Part shown: in pieces, positions 11,001 through 23,464 of the stretch
Layout: every line of letters starts with the position of its first letter
Numbering within the stretch: position 1 is the stretch's first letter
DNA from: Ailanthus altissimus
Taxonomy: Eukaryota; Streptophyta; Magnoliopsida; Sapindales; Simaroubaceae
Assembly (NCBI GenBank): GCA_946807835.1
Contig: OX327703.1
Span: forward strand, 6,765,501 to 6,829,500
Reading direction: 5' to 3'
DNA: 64,000 bases
The notes under the pieces: generated by a model
The model's database searches: none
What the model was told of the DNA's origin: nothing
The model's input: only the letters and a program-made list of their open reading frames with translations
Made by a program: the position numbers and the translations under genes

Positions 11001-14000
11001 TGAACGGTAAAGAAATTAATTATAGATATGTTCATCAGTTTAATCACAATTTTGATGCAAAAAATACCTGGTCAGCCCAGCTAACTTTGTACGGAAGTCA
11101 TTGAACTCTTTTGATGGGCTCTCATCATTTAAGAATTGTTGTAGTTCCTTCTCCGCACATTGATGAAGCCTTTCTAGACCCGACTCCGCTTCACCTAAAA
11201 CAAAGCAAAGGCCCTTGTATCTCTAATGGTAATCTAACCATAATAAAGCACATTTACAATTTTTGAGTAGTTACTGCAATTATATTTGAAAGTATAGATA
11301 CCTTGCAAATACTCAAAGAATTGTCTCTTGGCATGCTCATGCTCAGGTAGGTAATATCCATAAGCATAGGTCCATTTCAGAACTCTTCGACATTCAACTA
11401 TCTGGATATGTAAATTAAGATTGAGATAAAATTAGCATTATTGTTATTGGTACAAATGACAAGTCCAAAAGAAAGGCCAAAGCATCCCTCGCAACTTTTG
11501 GAAGGCATATCAAAGGTTTGGTGCGTATACTAATCTAAATAAATAATAACAATGCATGACAGATCTTAAACAAAATATGATGCCTTCAATCTTCTCAGAT
11601 AGAAGATAACCAAAAATTGTAAATATTACTGATAATGAATTGTTGGATTTACCTGAAGCCAGGCCTCTATGATGAACTTGAGCTGAGATTCGGGTGTGCA
11701 CTGGATGTCACTAAGCTTCTCAAGCTGGGAAAAAGAAGGGGGGAAAAAACATTTAAGTCATTAAAACCCAAATAGAACAGTGACAATCCAAAGGTAACTG
11801 TAAGATCAGATTATCAAATGGCATATTGGAAAAGGCCACCCATGATGCTTTATCAAGAATGACAATCCAGTGTTTACTTCGATATAACCAAGCATGCTAA
11901 AAAGAATGCTGACACAATTTTCTATAGCTTCTTTTTTTTTGGAAAAACTCTGAATTGCAGCAGAAGTCGTCTTTTCAACCACAAGTTTTTTGAAGAATTG
12001 CATATGAGAAATCATTAAATGTATAAAAATTCACACAGCTGTGAATACAGAATAATAGATTAATTTTGAAGTTCAAAATCACCCATGATGCTTTATCAAG
12101 AATGACATTCCAATGTTTACTTTGATATAACCAAGCATGCTAAAAAGAATGCTGACACAATTTTCTATAGCTTCTTTTTTTGGAAGAAACTCTGAATTGC
12201 AGCAGAAGGCATCTTTTCAACCACAAGTTCTTGAAGAATTGCATATGAGAACTCATTAAATGTATAAAAATTCACACAGCCATGAATACAGAATAATAGA
12301 TTAATTTTCAAGTTCAAAATCAGTTCTATAAAAGGCAAGTTTCTAACTAATAGAATATATATATATATATATATTTACAAGTTATAAGAATTAGAATACT
12401 TACATGCACACTCTGCATTTGATGTAAATCTGCCAAAGCTTTTTGCCTTGACTGCCAGATATGAAAGCAGAAAACAGATTAGTAACAGGTAATTTACATT
12501 TATATGTGCTTTAAATTTGAAATTGAAAATCAAGTGCAAGAGTTTCAGGGAAAAAGATATCATGTCGTGGAACAGAATGCCAGAAAATATTTCTGTAAAT
12601 ATTATCTATAACTTTCTCCAAATGTCCTTGCAAATGGCAAGGAAGTACTAATCAAGACAATTTTACTAGATCAAAATAAAGGCTACACAAGAAACCTAGA
12701 AATAAGTCAAGAACTTTGACAGAAGTTATAAAATGCAAGCTTATGTTGTCTGTTTTATAATGATAAATTATTCTGTTTTCTCTTTTTACCAAAATCTGTC
12801 ATAAAGAAGTTAATACCAGATAATAAAACTAAAGAACTTTTACCAATCATCCCATAATCCGGCCAGGTAGGTTAGAAGGAAAAACATAACCAAAGTTTTC
12901 AAGAACTTTTTGATTGCATTGTTCTATTTCTCCTCCTTTCTGATTTCCAATTCAATTATTTAAACTTGATACGATGACGAAGTCATAGAGACAATATAAA
13001 ATTTTGAAATATAGTAAAATATACACATACTGTAAACTTGTTTGGCAAGTACACATTGGCCGGCTGTGATTCATAATTAATTATTGACATCTACTTAAAG
13101 AACAGATAATTGCCAAACAAGAGGCATCTTTGGTACAAGAAAAGTTTCACTGGTAGTTTTCTAGTTATCTGAGTACTTGAATTGTTTAGTTTTAAGTATT
13201 AAGGCTATAATTTCTAATAACTTCCAATCTAAAATTTGCAACTCAAAACACTTAATGACACAACTGGTATGAACAAAAATCATGAATAAAACTGCAGCTA
13301 CAATTAGGTGGCTTAAACTAGTTAGACAAAAATAAATAAATAAAGCAACAGAAAACTTTTAACTTACGAAAAAAGTGAATCAGCTCTATAACATAGCACA
13401 GAAACAGAGAAAATTAGAAAGAAATACCACATACCGATTGATTGCTTGCCCATCGTTCATAATAATGAGTGTATTTCTCCAAAGAATTTTTTGCCATTTC
13501 TCTCCTTCTCTCGGCCTCATCATACTACACGAAATGATGTGAACTCGGAAGGTCAAAAAGAAAAAACTCATGACACAGTTGACAAAAGTAAAACAAAAGA
13601 TTGAAATTCCTCTCACATCTCCCTGTTGCTTAGCTGCCTCATAACGGTTACAAGCGTAGAAGCCACCGGTTCTCTCACCGTGATCTGACCATGCACCAAG
13701 GCACAGCCTGCATTTTTTCGCATAACTAAAGTCACGAACTAAATTTACACATGCCACAAGATAATGGTTATTCAAGGGGAAAAGATAACAACATAATAAT
13801 CCACAGTAACAATGTAATAATCCACAGATTTTAGCTTGTAAGACACCCAGTTGTAGCCAAATTTTTCATACAATAAATCTCTTAACAAGTATCAAATTAA
13901 GCAATGATAGTTCATTAAATATATGGAAAAAGAGTAACTATCGATTAAATTTGGCTTAAGAAGAAGATTACCAGCAAAATTCAAATTTACAAGGTGGTGA

Positions 14001-17000
14001 GCAGGTCATGTGCATACACCCTTGATTTTTCTCAATTGGTCTCTTGCACTTTGGACAAGGCTTAGAATTGGCTAGTATCCTGAAGGTCATCACATTCAAG
14101 ATTAGTGCAAGAAAAGTAAAACATCAATATATTAATAAGCCCACTATATCTCATGAAGTGACACAATAAGTCAACAATTTGAGATCTCCATTTAAAAAAT
14201 TTCTACAGTTTGTCCTTGATTATCTCCAACCAAGCTGCATAGAGAAAACAGCACATATGCTACCTAACTGAAAGCAATTAGCAAAAGGTCTGTTTCAAAT
14301 TTTCTGCTCACAGGCAGGATAAACCAAAGAAAAACAAAGACAAGGAATAAAAGAAATCACAAATTAAAGGTAGATTCCAGCAGAAAAAATAAAATAATAG
14401 AGTACAAACCAGCCAACATTGACACACAATGAAGTCTTCCTTTGCTCATAAAGCATGGCCCAAAAACTCTCACCACAGAATGCAGCAAAAGATTAGCAAC
14501 CATTTGGGGGGAAAAGAACAACATAGCATCTAAAAGATACATCCAGGAAAGCATATTCACAAGCAACATAGAATTCCAAATGCATAAAAATATATGCTCT
14601 ACCAATTCATATTTTCAGACTCAGCACAGTTCTTCAAGATCCACTTTGCCACGGTATCACAGTCTACTGGACGGTGAGCTTCTTCAGTGCACTGCAGTTC
14701 AGATTCAATGGGAGGTTATTGATTCAGTCTAACAAATCGTTAATAATTCTTACCAAATCTATCATAATAGTTTCAGAAAGTGAAACATACATTCCAGCAA
14801 AAGCTATACAAGCATAAGCATGAAACATCAAAGCTTCCACTTCCAGCAGCAAAATCAATTGCATACTCGCACCCTGGAGCAGGACACCACTTGGTCTAGC
14901 AATAAACAGAAATACAAGAGTAAGAACTACATGGCTAATAATTGCAGAATTCATTGAAGTAGCAAATCGGCTTTTATTTTGGGTGAGAAAGGTGCACAAA
15001 TTAGATAAGACACTCAAGATAGTACAATCTCATGTAGAGAACCAAAAAAACCACTTGGTCTAGCAATAAACAGAAATACAAGAGTAAGAACTACATGGCT
15101 AAGAATTGCAGATTTCATGGAAGTAAGCAAATTGGCTTATACTTTGGGTGAGAAAGGTACACAAATTCAGGTAAGACACTCAATATGATACAATCTTATG
15201 TAGAGAAAAAATACAAAAATAACCTTCAATTCAACTTTCCAAACTAAAGTAATAATATGAAATAGTACCATTGGATTCTATTCTTATGCATGGAAAAACT
15301 GGGTTCATGCTCCAAATGAAATATATCATGATCATCCAGAACTTAAATGCATATGAGCATTCACTATACTGCAGATCAGACAGACATTAACGAATAATAT
15401 TGAAACTATTGAATGGGGAAATGCTGTGTGAACATCAATGTAACCGTGCTCCTAAATGCAAGAACATCAATAATAATTGGATATAACTCAATACAGTAAA
15501 AATGAAAATGATATTACAATAAACAGTTGGAAAAAGAAAAGGATAAACCTTTCGCGCTTTGACCCGAAAAGAACTAGATGTAGCTTTGATTTTAAAAATA
15601 ATCTCAGGCAAGTTTTATGAGATATACCAATAGAACCAATAAACTGTTGGCAGTTAATCATCAATATCAGCCTCAAATTTACCCAATTACCTTCGACAAC
15701 TCTACTGACATATGAAAGTTTTCAACTGCTACTAGACTGCACCACTGCCATAATCAAAATCACCACCATAATCATTATAATGTGCACTTTCTTTGTCCAA
15801 ACCCATCTACCTCTGTCTCTAACTTCTGAATTCAAATCAAATCCTTTGGCGAGAGAAATAAAATGTGCAAACTTGAGATGATTGATTAAAAACTCCAATG
15901 AGAGTTCCATAGACCGCCTCCCTTTTCAAACTATCTGTATAGAGACCTCTGTAGGGTTTTCTAAGTTTGCTCAAAGAGAATCAGTTCTTATCTTATTCTT
16001 ATAGTTTTTTATTGCTACCTTTATTTTTTCTTTTTTCTGTGGTCAGAGAGTCAGATTGGTTCAATACAATTAAAACTTCTTTAATGACTCTGTTCATGGA
16101 TACACAGTCAACAATACAAGAGAAGTCCTTAGATTATTTTCAATTTGTTTTCTTTTGCCTTTTCCACTGTAATATAAGATCCGTCAAAAGTTTAACCCCT
16201 TTTGCAACTTATCTGCTCTATCTCTCTTCACCTTTCTATACCTCTCCTAATAACTTCCACTTTAAATCCATGATTGGCCTTGACCCTTGCAAATCATACT
16301 AATAATCAAACTTGGATTTCACATTTCAAAGCTAGGGGAAAAAGAACTCGTGTCCTGATAAAAAAAAACTCAGGTCCAATATCATGTGGAAACTGAGGCA
16401 GACAAAAAGAACAAGGTTTACATTCCAAAGGTGCTTCCTAAATACATTTTCTACTAGTTTTGGCCAATGATGTGCAAGAAGAAGGGTCTGATGGTTCTTC
16501 CTATTCGTAGGTGCTACATTCCCAAAAAAAAGGAAAGAAAAAAGCTAAGGGGCTGTAATTGTCTGTGGATTGAAGTACGAGGAGTCACAATTTACCCAAA
16601 AGAAACGGACTGACTTCTGATTTTTAAGTTATCACCAATACAAGCAAAAGGACGAGTGATTAAAAAAAAGGTCAAATCCGATACATACCTTTTTATTCTC
16701 TTCAATATAAGATCTAAGAAGGTAACGAGAATACTTCTCCTTAGCTTCGTCAAAAGCCAACATATCAATCATGTCCTCACCAACAGCAGCTCCACAAGAT
16801 GGGTCAGGACATCTCAACATCAGACACCCAGGACCATCATTAACAGTTGCACTAATATAACCTATCACAAAATTAAAAATATAAGATAAAAAAGAAGTAG
16901 CCAAAAGTTCATTAAAAGAAATTTGGCAACAAAAGTATGGTAAAGGAAAGAAAAACAAAAAAGATAAAATTTGAGACTACGATTTTATGAGAGGATCAAC

Positions 17001-20000
17001 AGCCTAAATGCATTTGACATATGCGTACAATTCAATTCATGTACAAACTACAGATCACATCTAAAAATGATTAAGGAGCCAAAAACATACGTAATAATGC
17101 TACAAACCCAATTTATAAGGAAAAACATGTTACAATTTAATTGGAGAACAAAAAAATTCAGCCGTATAATATTGATGTACATAACTTTTAAATTTAGTTA
17201 TTAGGATAAGTTTCTTTAGAAAGGAAGAAGGAGAAACTAAGTGGCAGTGATAGAACTGCAACTCAAAACAGAGATTTGAAACCCGAAAAAACACCAAGCA
17301 TGAAGGTGGGGGGAGAGAGGGAGAGGAAGGGATCAAAAATCATATTTAAAAAAGCATCTAAGACCAACCTCTCCAGCATGCACCGCAAAAGGGATGACCA
17401 CAAGCAGCTGACATCACTTTGTCACGGGAATAGGATTCAAAACAGATCCCACAAGTTAACTGGGCAGGAAAACAATTTAAATAATAATAAGGAAAAGAAA
17501 CTAGAAAACAATAAGCAAGAAACATTCGACTCTAAAGCTTCATTCATAGATCCACGAGGCTTACTTCTTTAGCATCGGAAAATTCGACAACTGGTTTATC
17601 CAACAAACCAACTAATTTACGGACTGCATCCTCATCTGCAAACCATGCATCATTCACTTTACTAACACTCCTGCAATGATAACTTTCTTCAGAACATCAA
17701 TTTGAACAGCAAATAAAGCAGAGAAGTTCCACAAAAGCAAATTACTTACCAGTTATAATGACGAAGTAAGATGCTTGCATCTACTCTTGATATTGAAAGA
17801 ACAGTGGAAACATTTGTAATATCAACCTCCTGGCATTGTTTTATATCTGCTTCCTTCAGCACAGTGTAACTTTGCTGAAACAGAGAACAACACATTTAAC
17901 AAACCAAAAGACAACATGAATACACCAGAACCAAACATGAAAATCTTAACTTTAAAAGCTTATACACATGACAAGGTAAGGCACTGTCTGACTATTGCAG
18001 TTCAAAGACTAAAATGGATGTCATAATTTGTCCAACTTCAGCTTCTTAAGCTCTAATTTGATACCTCCCTTATCACTATGTGTCCTAAAGTTCAACATTA
18101 AATGGGTTAAAAAATGCGTCTACTTGTGACAAATTAGCTTGAAAATCATCTTGAGTTGGAGATGTAAAGCAAGACAAAAGAATTCAGTTCATTATATTTC
18201 CACTGGTTGTTTATGGATAAACTGTACTCAAACAAAATATTGAACTTGACATCGCTTATCTTGCAGAAAGAAATAAAAGGGATTTGTGGCGCAATTATCT
18301 CATTTTGGCCGATCTCCTCTTCCAGATTCTTCGAAACCAGACAATGCAATTTGGAACAATTGTTGAGTATTGCAAGGTCAAGAAACACCAAAGGAGCTGT
18401 AAACTATAATGCAAGATAAATAGACTGACAGCAGAGAAAAGCAAACAGTTTGAATTACGTGAATGCCAAAATCCTCATAAAACAGATAGATATAGCAAAT
18501 CAATGCCTTCCAACTCTAAACCTAACTGTTAACCATCCACTCTAATCAAGAAATTCACTCAATTGAGCCCAACACCATAACTTGGCTTTAAGTGGGCTAA
18601 CCTATCATAAAACTCGAATCAAAGACAGTAATGTCAAAAAAACAAATTATAAACAAAACAAAGTCAACATTCCAATTCTGCAGCCCCATCCACTGCCTCA
18701 AATTTTCCTAGTATACAAACAAACATTGGAACCAAGCTACACACATACATTGTACTTCCACAGAATGCTCAATTCATAGAAAACCCCTTTCTGCTCTCAC
18801 AACCCAAACACAAAACCTTAACCCTTTCATACCATTCAATCAACATTCCTGTTAACAAACAGACCTTCTGTAAGAAAACACACCTGTCACTTTAAGTCAA
18901 TTACCTCAAGAACAAACGAAATGAAAACATTACTTCTTTATTCCACGATAAAAAGGAAATTATTAACAAAAAGTAAATTGAAACTTGCAATAGAGCACCA
19001 TGACAACATGTCAAGTTACTGCTGAGCCAAAATGTTAAGCATACATATAAGTGCCCAACATAGTAGTTAAGCTTTAAGATACTTTCTCAAATGCAAGATG
19101 AAGCACAGCCGACAACCATAAACATAACAAGAAACACAAACATGGCTTATTATAATTATCCTAATAAAATACAGGGATTAGCAGACAAGACCACCTGATC
19201 AACCTAGTTGCACCACTTACCGTACCCAAAGCTTAAAATTACAGGCATAAGCTCTAATTCAACAAATAAGAGAGCAAGAAAAAATCCATATTAACAAGTA
19301 CACAGTATTCCATCGTGAATAAGAGAAGAACAAAGAAAAATATCTAAGTTCTTAAAAATGGAAGGCCAAAGAGATGTCCAAAAGTAACTCTAATTCTGCA
19401 AAAAGCTCCTTCTCTTGTTCCATATATTTAAAGATTTTCTGATTCCTTGCCAACAACAAACTTAGAAATCACCGCACCACAATCACATAAATCCATATCA
19501 CTTCACCCTTTTCTCCTTGACCAAATCCTTAATGCAACTAAAGAAACAGATATACACAGGATGGAGGAAACTCAACTCAACTCAACGTAACCATGGAAAA
19601 GAAAAGACTATCATAACCTGACACTTCGCCTCTTACAAATAACACACTGGTGTAACAGCCTTCTTCTTCAAATCAAATGAGTAGGCACTAATCCTATCAC
19701 TAGCAACCATCAAAATGAACCAAAATATATATATATATGAACTTTACAAGCCACTTTGGCCTTCATCATCAAGCATAGGTCAATTACAATTTCTAGAAAA
19801 AGAACTCACAAGCCAACAAGTTCAGTGCATCAAGTAACCATTATCTCTCTATCCTCACTCAATAGTAAGCCCAAACAAACATTGTCTAGTGCAGCCAACA
19901 AAAAGTAAAGTTCGGTCCTAAAGCAATCGCACTCAAAATTCATAATCATAATAGCAATACAAGCTAAAAAGAGTTAATTCTTTGGCAAACAAACACAACA

Positions 20001-20264
20001 CAAAATATAGCAACTTAGATGATCAAAATTTCGAAAATAATAATAACAATAATAATTTTTTAAGAAAATCGAGCTCGATAATTAGAAAAGCAAAAAAACC
20101 TGATGGCGACGAAAGGAGACACTATCATAATCATCATCGGGATCCTCCTCGATGAACTCGTAATCGTCTTCGTCGCCAAATCCGGCGGCATCGTCGGAGT
20201 TACAGTAATCGTTGTCGTCGTCCATTCCCTCGCCACTGTAGAAATCGTCCTCCTCGGAATCCAT
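2036..20264 (-). CDS. ARI7/ARI8-like: ARIADNE-type RBR E3 ubiquitin-protein ligase, ARI7/ARI8-like, 15 exons, complete
   Basis: Exons (complement): 20100-20264, 17750-17874, 17565-17670, 17369-17459, 16689-16861, 14791-14895, 14603-14691, 13972-14079, 13617-13707, 13435-13524, 12404-12451, 11653-11724, 11302-11401, 11068-11194, 2036-2219. They sum to 1674 nt with matching phases and GT-AG borders: 557 residues, close to the family length as I recall it (about 560). Order: acidic N-terminus (1-50); RING1 (C135, C138, C152, H154, C157, C160, C180, C185); IBR with all eight ligands (C224, C229, C246, C248, C253, C256, H261, C266); RING2 293-340 with C306 in NQGCMHM as the residue expected to carry the ubiquitin thioester; Ariadne domain ending near [19 protein letters not shown]; Gly/Ser/Lys tail. 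It should take ubiquitin from an E2 onto C306, then to a substrate. The start ATG has a good context (gccATGG). No frameshift or lost key residue is seen, so the gene looks functional despite a last intron of 8.8 kb. Confidence 0.96.
2500..2670 (+). repeat. 5' LTR of the intronic Copia element
   Basis: 171-bp LTR. About 130 bp at its right part match 7300-7434 closely, including the block tgttccttttctgtatagaa. It begins TG and ends CA and is followed directly by the tRNA-Met primer site. Confidence 0.88.
3199..3876 (+). pseudogene. Copia gag remnant
   Basis: Translation from ATG 3199 gives a Copia-type gag start ([17 protein letters not shown], the usual 'Y-x-x-W' substrate-like segment). 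It continues after two in-frame stops (3394 and 3430 region) through [20 protein letters not shown] and [13 protein letters not shown], which correspond to the gag core of this family. A stop at 3874 precedes a degraded zinc-knuckle area. It is non-functional. Confidence 0.75.
4153..5560 (+). pseudogene. Copia protease and integrase remnant
   Basis: [12 protein letters not shown] at about 4156 is the aspartic protease active-site region. It is followed by NLISVSQLT and by the pre-integrase motif [12 protein letters not shown] (about 4540). From 4690 the integrase core is recognisable in changing frames ([15 protein letters not shown] at about 4743, then a C-terminal part around 5100-5350 with [15 protein letters not shown]). 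Several frameshifts and stops break it. Confidence 0.75.
5656..6434 (+). pseudogene. Copia reverse transcriptase remnant
   Basis: Two open stretches (5656-6030 and 6051-6434) give the Copia RT start [20 protein letters not shown] and the core [17 protein letters not shown]. The catalytic box reads YIND (about 6381) where the family has YVDD, so one metal-binding Asp is replaced by Asn in addition to the frame breaks. Confidence 0.85.
6560..7305 (+). pseudogene. Copia RNase H remnant
   Basis: In broken frames one reads the post-RT segment [16 protein letters not shown] and [13 protein letters not shown]. Then come the RNase H parts around 6960-7100 ([20 protein letters not shown]) and the terminal [17 protein letters not shown] and [12 protein letters not shown] segments. 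It ends at the stop at 7300 immediately before the 3' LTR. Confidence 0.8.
7300..7434 (+). repeat. 3' LTR of the intronic Copia element, 5'-truncated
   Basis: It matches the right 130 bp of the 5' LTR. The match starts at the shared string GCGTAA, directly after the RNase H stop codon. The polypurine tract and LTR start are therefore missing, as expected from a deletion between two GCGTAA copies. Confidence 0.82.
9820..9881 (+). pseudogene. Exon-like fragment resembling the C-lobe end of an AGC protein kinase, inside the hAT element
   Basis: A 62-bp segment is bounded by ctttgcag and gtagta. It reads [20 protein letters not shown], fitting the pattern [IV]-K-x-H-x-F-F-x-G-[VI]-x-W near the end of AGC kinase domains. 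Two other splice-bounded segments lie upstream (ending at about 8649 and at 9370-9399). A captured host gene fragment is inferred from a short peptide only. Confidence 0.35.
10264..10503 (+). pseudogene. BED-type zinc finger remnant of a hAT transposase
   Basis: 79 codons with [19 protein letters not shown] and [12 protein letters not shown], which is the BED finger found at the N-terminus of plant hAT transposases. The first zinc ligand expected in C-x2-C is His here (SIHKYC), and a stop lies just upstream in frame. The catalytic domain is absent. The ATG at 10264 is not certain to be the real start. Confidence 0.8.
11838..12321. repeat. 243-bp direct tandem duplication in an ARIADNE intron
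   Basis: 11838-12080 and 12081-12321 are abutting copies that both start acccatgatgctttatcaag and end with agttcaaaatc. They differ by a few substitutions and small indels. They lie between exons 11 and 12 and contain no exon. Confidence 0.93.
12355..12374. repeat. (AT)10 microsatellite
   Basis: A pure AT run lies 29 bases beyond the donor of ARIADNE exon 11. Confidence 0.9.
14887..15205. repeat. 164-bp direct tandem duplication that copies a splice acceptor
   Basis: Copy 1 starts at 14887 and copy 2 at 15051, both with ccacttggtctagcaataaa. The first nine bases are the 5' end of ARIADNE exon 6 (minus strand ACCAAGTGG). The duplicated unit therefore carries a second TAG acceptor 164 bases upstream of the real one. 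About 150 bp of copy 2 are still similar. Confidence 0.92.
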
Positions 20265-20500
20265 GGCTAATTCGGTAACCCTAGGTCCTAGAAACGAAAC
20301 GAATTCTCCAAAATTGGCGAGAAAATAAGAAGGAAAAAGGGGAAAAGGAATTTGCTGTTGCGAAATACGACACTTTGATTACAGAATGTTTCACTGTTTT
20401 GCTTTTTTTAATTAATTAAATAATTAGAGCTTAATGGTGTTTTTGTTTTTTTGCTTCAGTTATTGCCTTTCGTCAAGTGAATGGAGGCGGTGGTGGCCGG

Positions 20501-20510
20501 TATTTATATA
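20501..20510 (-). promoter_or_regulatory. TATA box of the ARIADNE ligase gene
   Basis: On the minus strand the sequence reads TATATAAATA, 237 bases upstream of the ATG at 20264. This would start transcription near 20470 and give a 5' untranslated region of about 200 bases. A GC-richer block (20480-20500) flanks it. Confidence 0.6.
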
Positions 20511-22080
20511 GGTTCAACTACCTGAGTGGAAAGGAAAAAGTTTGGAAGTGTAAGGACGGTTATGTAATTTCCTAAAAAAGAAATTTGTTTTAATATAAGA
20601 AAAGGAGCTGGAAATGATATTCAAATTCTAATAATTTAAATAGTTTTATCGATATTTTTATTATGTAATAATTTTGTCTATTTTATATATAAAAATAATT
20701 TATATATCTTTTTTTCATTTAAAAATTTAGATAAGAGTGGACAATAAGTTTAGTTAATCAAAAATTAGATTAAACCGAACTAAATTTTTTGAATTAGTTC
20801 AATTTAATTTAAAATTCAGTTTAAAATTTAGTTTAATTTATTTAAAATCAATCTATTTTGTTTTAATTTATTTTTTGTTCGATTGAATTCGGTTCAAATC
20901 AAAAAAATATATATTAAATTTTTTTTTTTAAAATAAAAAATTAAACTAAACTAAATTAATTAATTCAATTCGGTTTCAATTTTTTAGAACCGATCGGTCC
21001 AACTGAGTTGAAACCAATAAATATCCACTTTCAAATTTAGATTTTTTTTTTAATACTTGATAAATTTATTGATAAAATTTTTAAAATTATTAAAATTTAC
21101 GCATCTCTTGTTTACAACATTAAAAGTTCAAATATTCTTTTCAGTTTTAAAATAGTAGTGAGCTGGACTTTTTCTTCTTATTTTAAAATAGTGGTGCTTA
21201 GTGTTGAATTGGGTTTTTTTTTTTCGTTTTTTAACTAAATTTTAGTAATATAACTCTTACCCTCAAAAGTTAAAATGACAACCACTAAACTATTTAAATA
21301 GACTAAAATTATTAATATTTTAAGCAACTCTTTTTACGTGTCACGTGTAACATTTAATAATGTGTTAAGAATACAACTATATTGATTGATACATACATGT
21401 TAAGTAAAAAAAGAAAATGCAAATCTATTAGTTAATATCCGATAAAGTTCACATTATTGGAAGAAATCACTATGTTGCTAGCTCAACATATTTCAGAGCT
21501 TATGTTATTACTTTTGTATTCTTTTTTTAAAAAAATAAACACATTTGTATTATATAATGTTATACAATTAACATTTGTGAATTGTCAAATAGAATATGTC
21601 AAAATTATGGTAATACATGTTAGTACAAGAAGAGATAATGATATTTATTTAAAAAATTAGTTAAGAAAATTGGTAAACAAAAATTGAACAAAATATAAAG
21701 TTTCAACAAATAACATAATAGAGATATTAACTTTCAATAATGAAATTTTAAAGGAAAAGAACAATTCAAGTTTAAGTGGAAATTTTTTTTTTATAACTTT
21801 TAATAATTTTAAAAAGCAAAAAATAAATTCGTTAAAGGTTTCATTCACTTAAATTGTAAAAATATTTTTAAGATATAAATAAGTTATTTGCTCTTCTAAA
21901 TTAAAGTTAATTTTATACATTTAATGAAGTGTCATAATCTTAACCATTTATTAATATATTAAATAAAAAACAAAGGTAATTAGTATTTATATATATTATG
22001 TTACTTACAATATTTATATTATTAAAAAATTTATTACAATTTAAAACATACATGATTAACTTAAGTTTCTATTACAATTT
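20511..22080. other. AT-rich intergenic DNA, no gene seen
   Basis: Very AT-rich DNA upstream of the ARIADNE promoter. Around 20770-21010 it is made of degenerate AATTTAGTTTAA / GGTTCAAATC type words. The short open frames here have no recognisable motif. Confidence 0.6.
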
Positions 22081-22089
22081 AATTTAATG

Positions 22090-22830
22090 CATAACATAAT
22101 TTGTTTTCTCCAAAGATCTCGGCCCAAATCCCAACAGGCCTTATATTCCAAGGGCCTAATAGAAAAATGGCCCTCGAGCCCAACTCCTGAGGCATATCTC
22201 ACCCAAAACCCTTGATGTAAGACTTTTACATAAGAGCACTAGAGGCTAAAACTCATAAAGGCCTAAAACCCGAAGGTCATTTCTAGTAGAAAGCTATTCT
22301 TAGCGTCCACTTAATGTAATCTTTAGTATCCTACAATAATCAAGTAGTTATCAACATCCTAAAGTAATCAAGCAATCCTTAACAACCCAGATGATCAAGC
22401 AATCCTCGACATTTCAAAGTAAGTAACCTAAGCTAAACCAACCTCTTAACCCTTAAGGTCTAATTCAAAAACTACTACATTAACCTACAACTTTAGATGC
22501 ACATTATCCTTAAAGATCTTGAAACATCCCAAAAACCTTGGATAAATCTTATTCTTATAATCTTAATAATGTTCCAATCCAAGAATCTAGGAATATGTCC
22601 TAGTTTGTAGGACTCGAACAACTAAATACTTGCAAACCTATATAAAGAACTTTGCGATAGCTTTAAAAAATGGGTGCTTCTTTTTCGAGTATAGAGAAAA
22701 AAAAATACCTACTTTGGTAACATTATTCTCAACAACTTTGCTTATCTTATTTCTAGCCTTTTTTTATACACAATTTTATTACTGACTTAGGCATTAGAGA
22801 ATTTTTGCAGTGATAACCATCGACATAGCC
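22090..22830 (+). mobile_element. Gypsy-type LTR remnant (promoter and U5 end)
   Basis: A less AT-rich block of about 700 bp is followed by a TATA box (TATATAAAG, 22639-22647). About 140 bases on lies tgacttaggcattagaga (22783-22800) and then ttttgcag. This is the U5 signature of a common plant Gypsy LTR class. The same signature occurs inverted at about 31455-31480. LTR ends and a target duplication could not be fixed. Confidence 0.5.
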
Positions 22831-23464
22831 TAACCTTGTTCTTTGAGTGCAAGGATTGGTTTTGAAAATTAACTTTTGTTAAAAGAGATTAACATGTTTT
22901 AGCTCGAGGAAATCAAATCACTATTTCTAAAAGGAAGAATAAATTTTAGCTCTTGACCTAAGAATTTCTCCAAATTTCATGGTGAACATGATTAAATTAT
23001 AATCTAATACATGTTATGACTAATTATGTGTTTCTAAATAAGTTTACTATCTAAATTATTTAGTAGTCAAAAAACATATAACAACAAGTTTTAATTAATT
23101 ATTAGACTTATATTATAGGTCAACAATTGTTTTGGATTGCTGCTATTATCAATCGCCTCAATATCTTTAATTACAAATTGCTAGCCACAATGATTGAGAC
23201 TCCAAGGTTCATTGGAGATACACTAGAACTCTAAATTTTACAATCTACATGATGGTGTTATTGATTTTACTACATAAGTGATGAATGGAGTAGAAATGGA
23301 TGATGAAAAGTGGCGGACAACTATCACATCACCTCTTAACAGTAACAAATGAAAATACACCACCACCATATTCGAAGATCGATCAGCAACAAATTGGAAT
23401 ACGGTAGTAGATCACTCCCATGTGTCACATTTAGAAGGCGGCATAAGGTCATCAACTTTCACTA

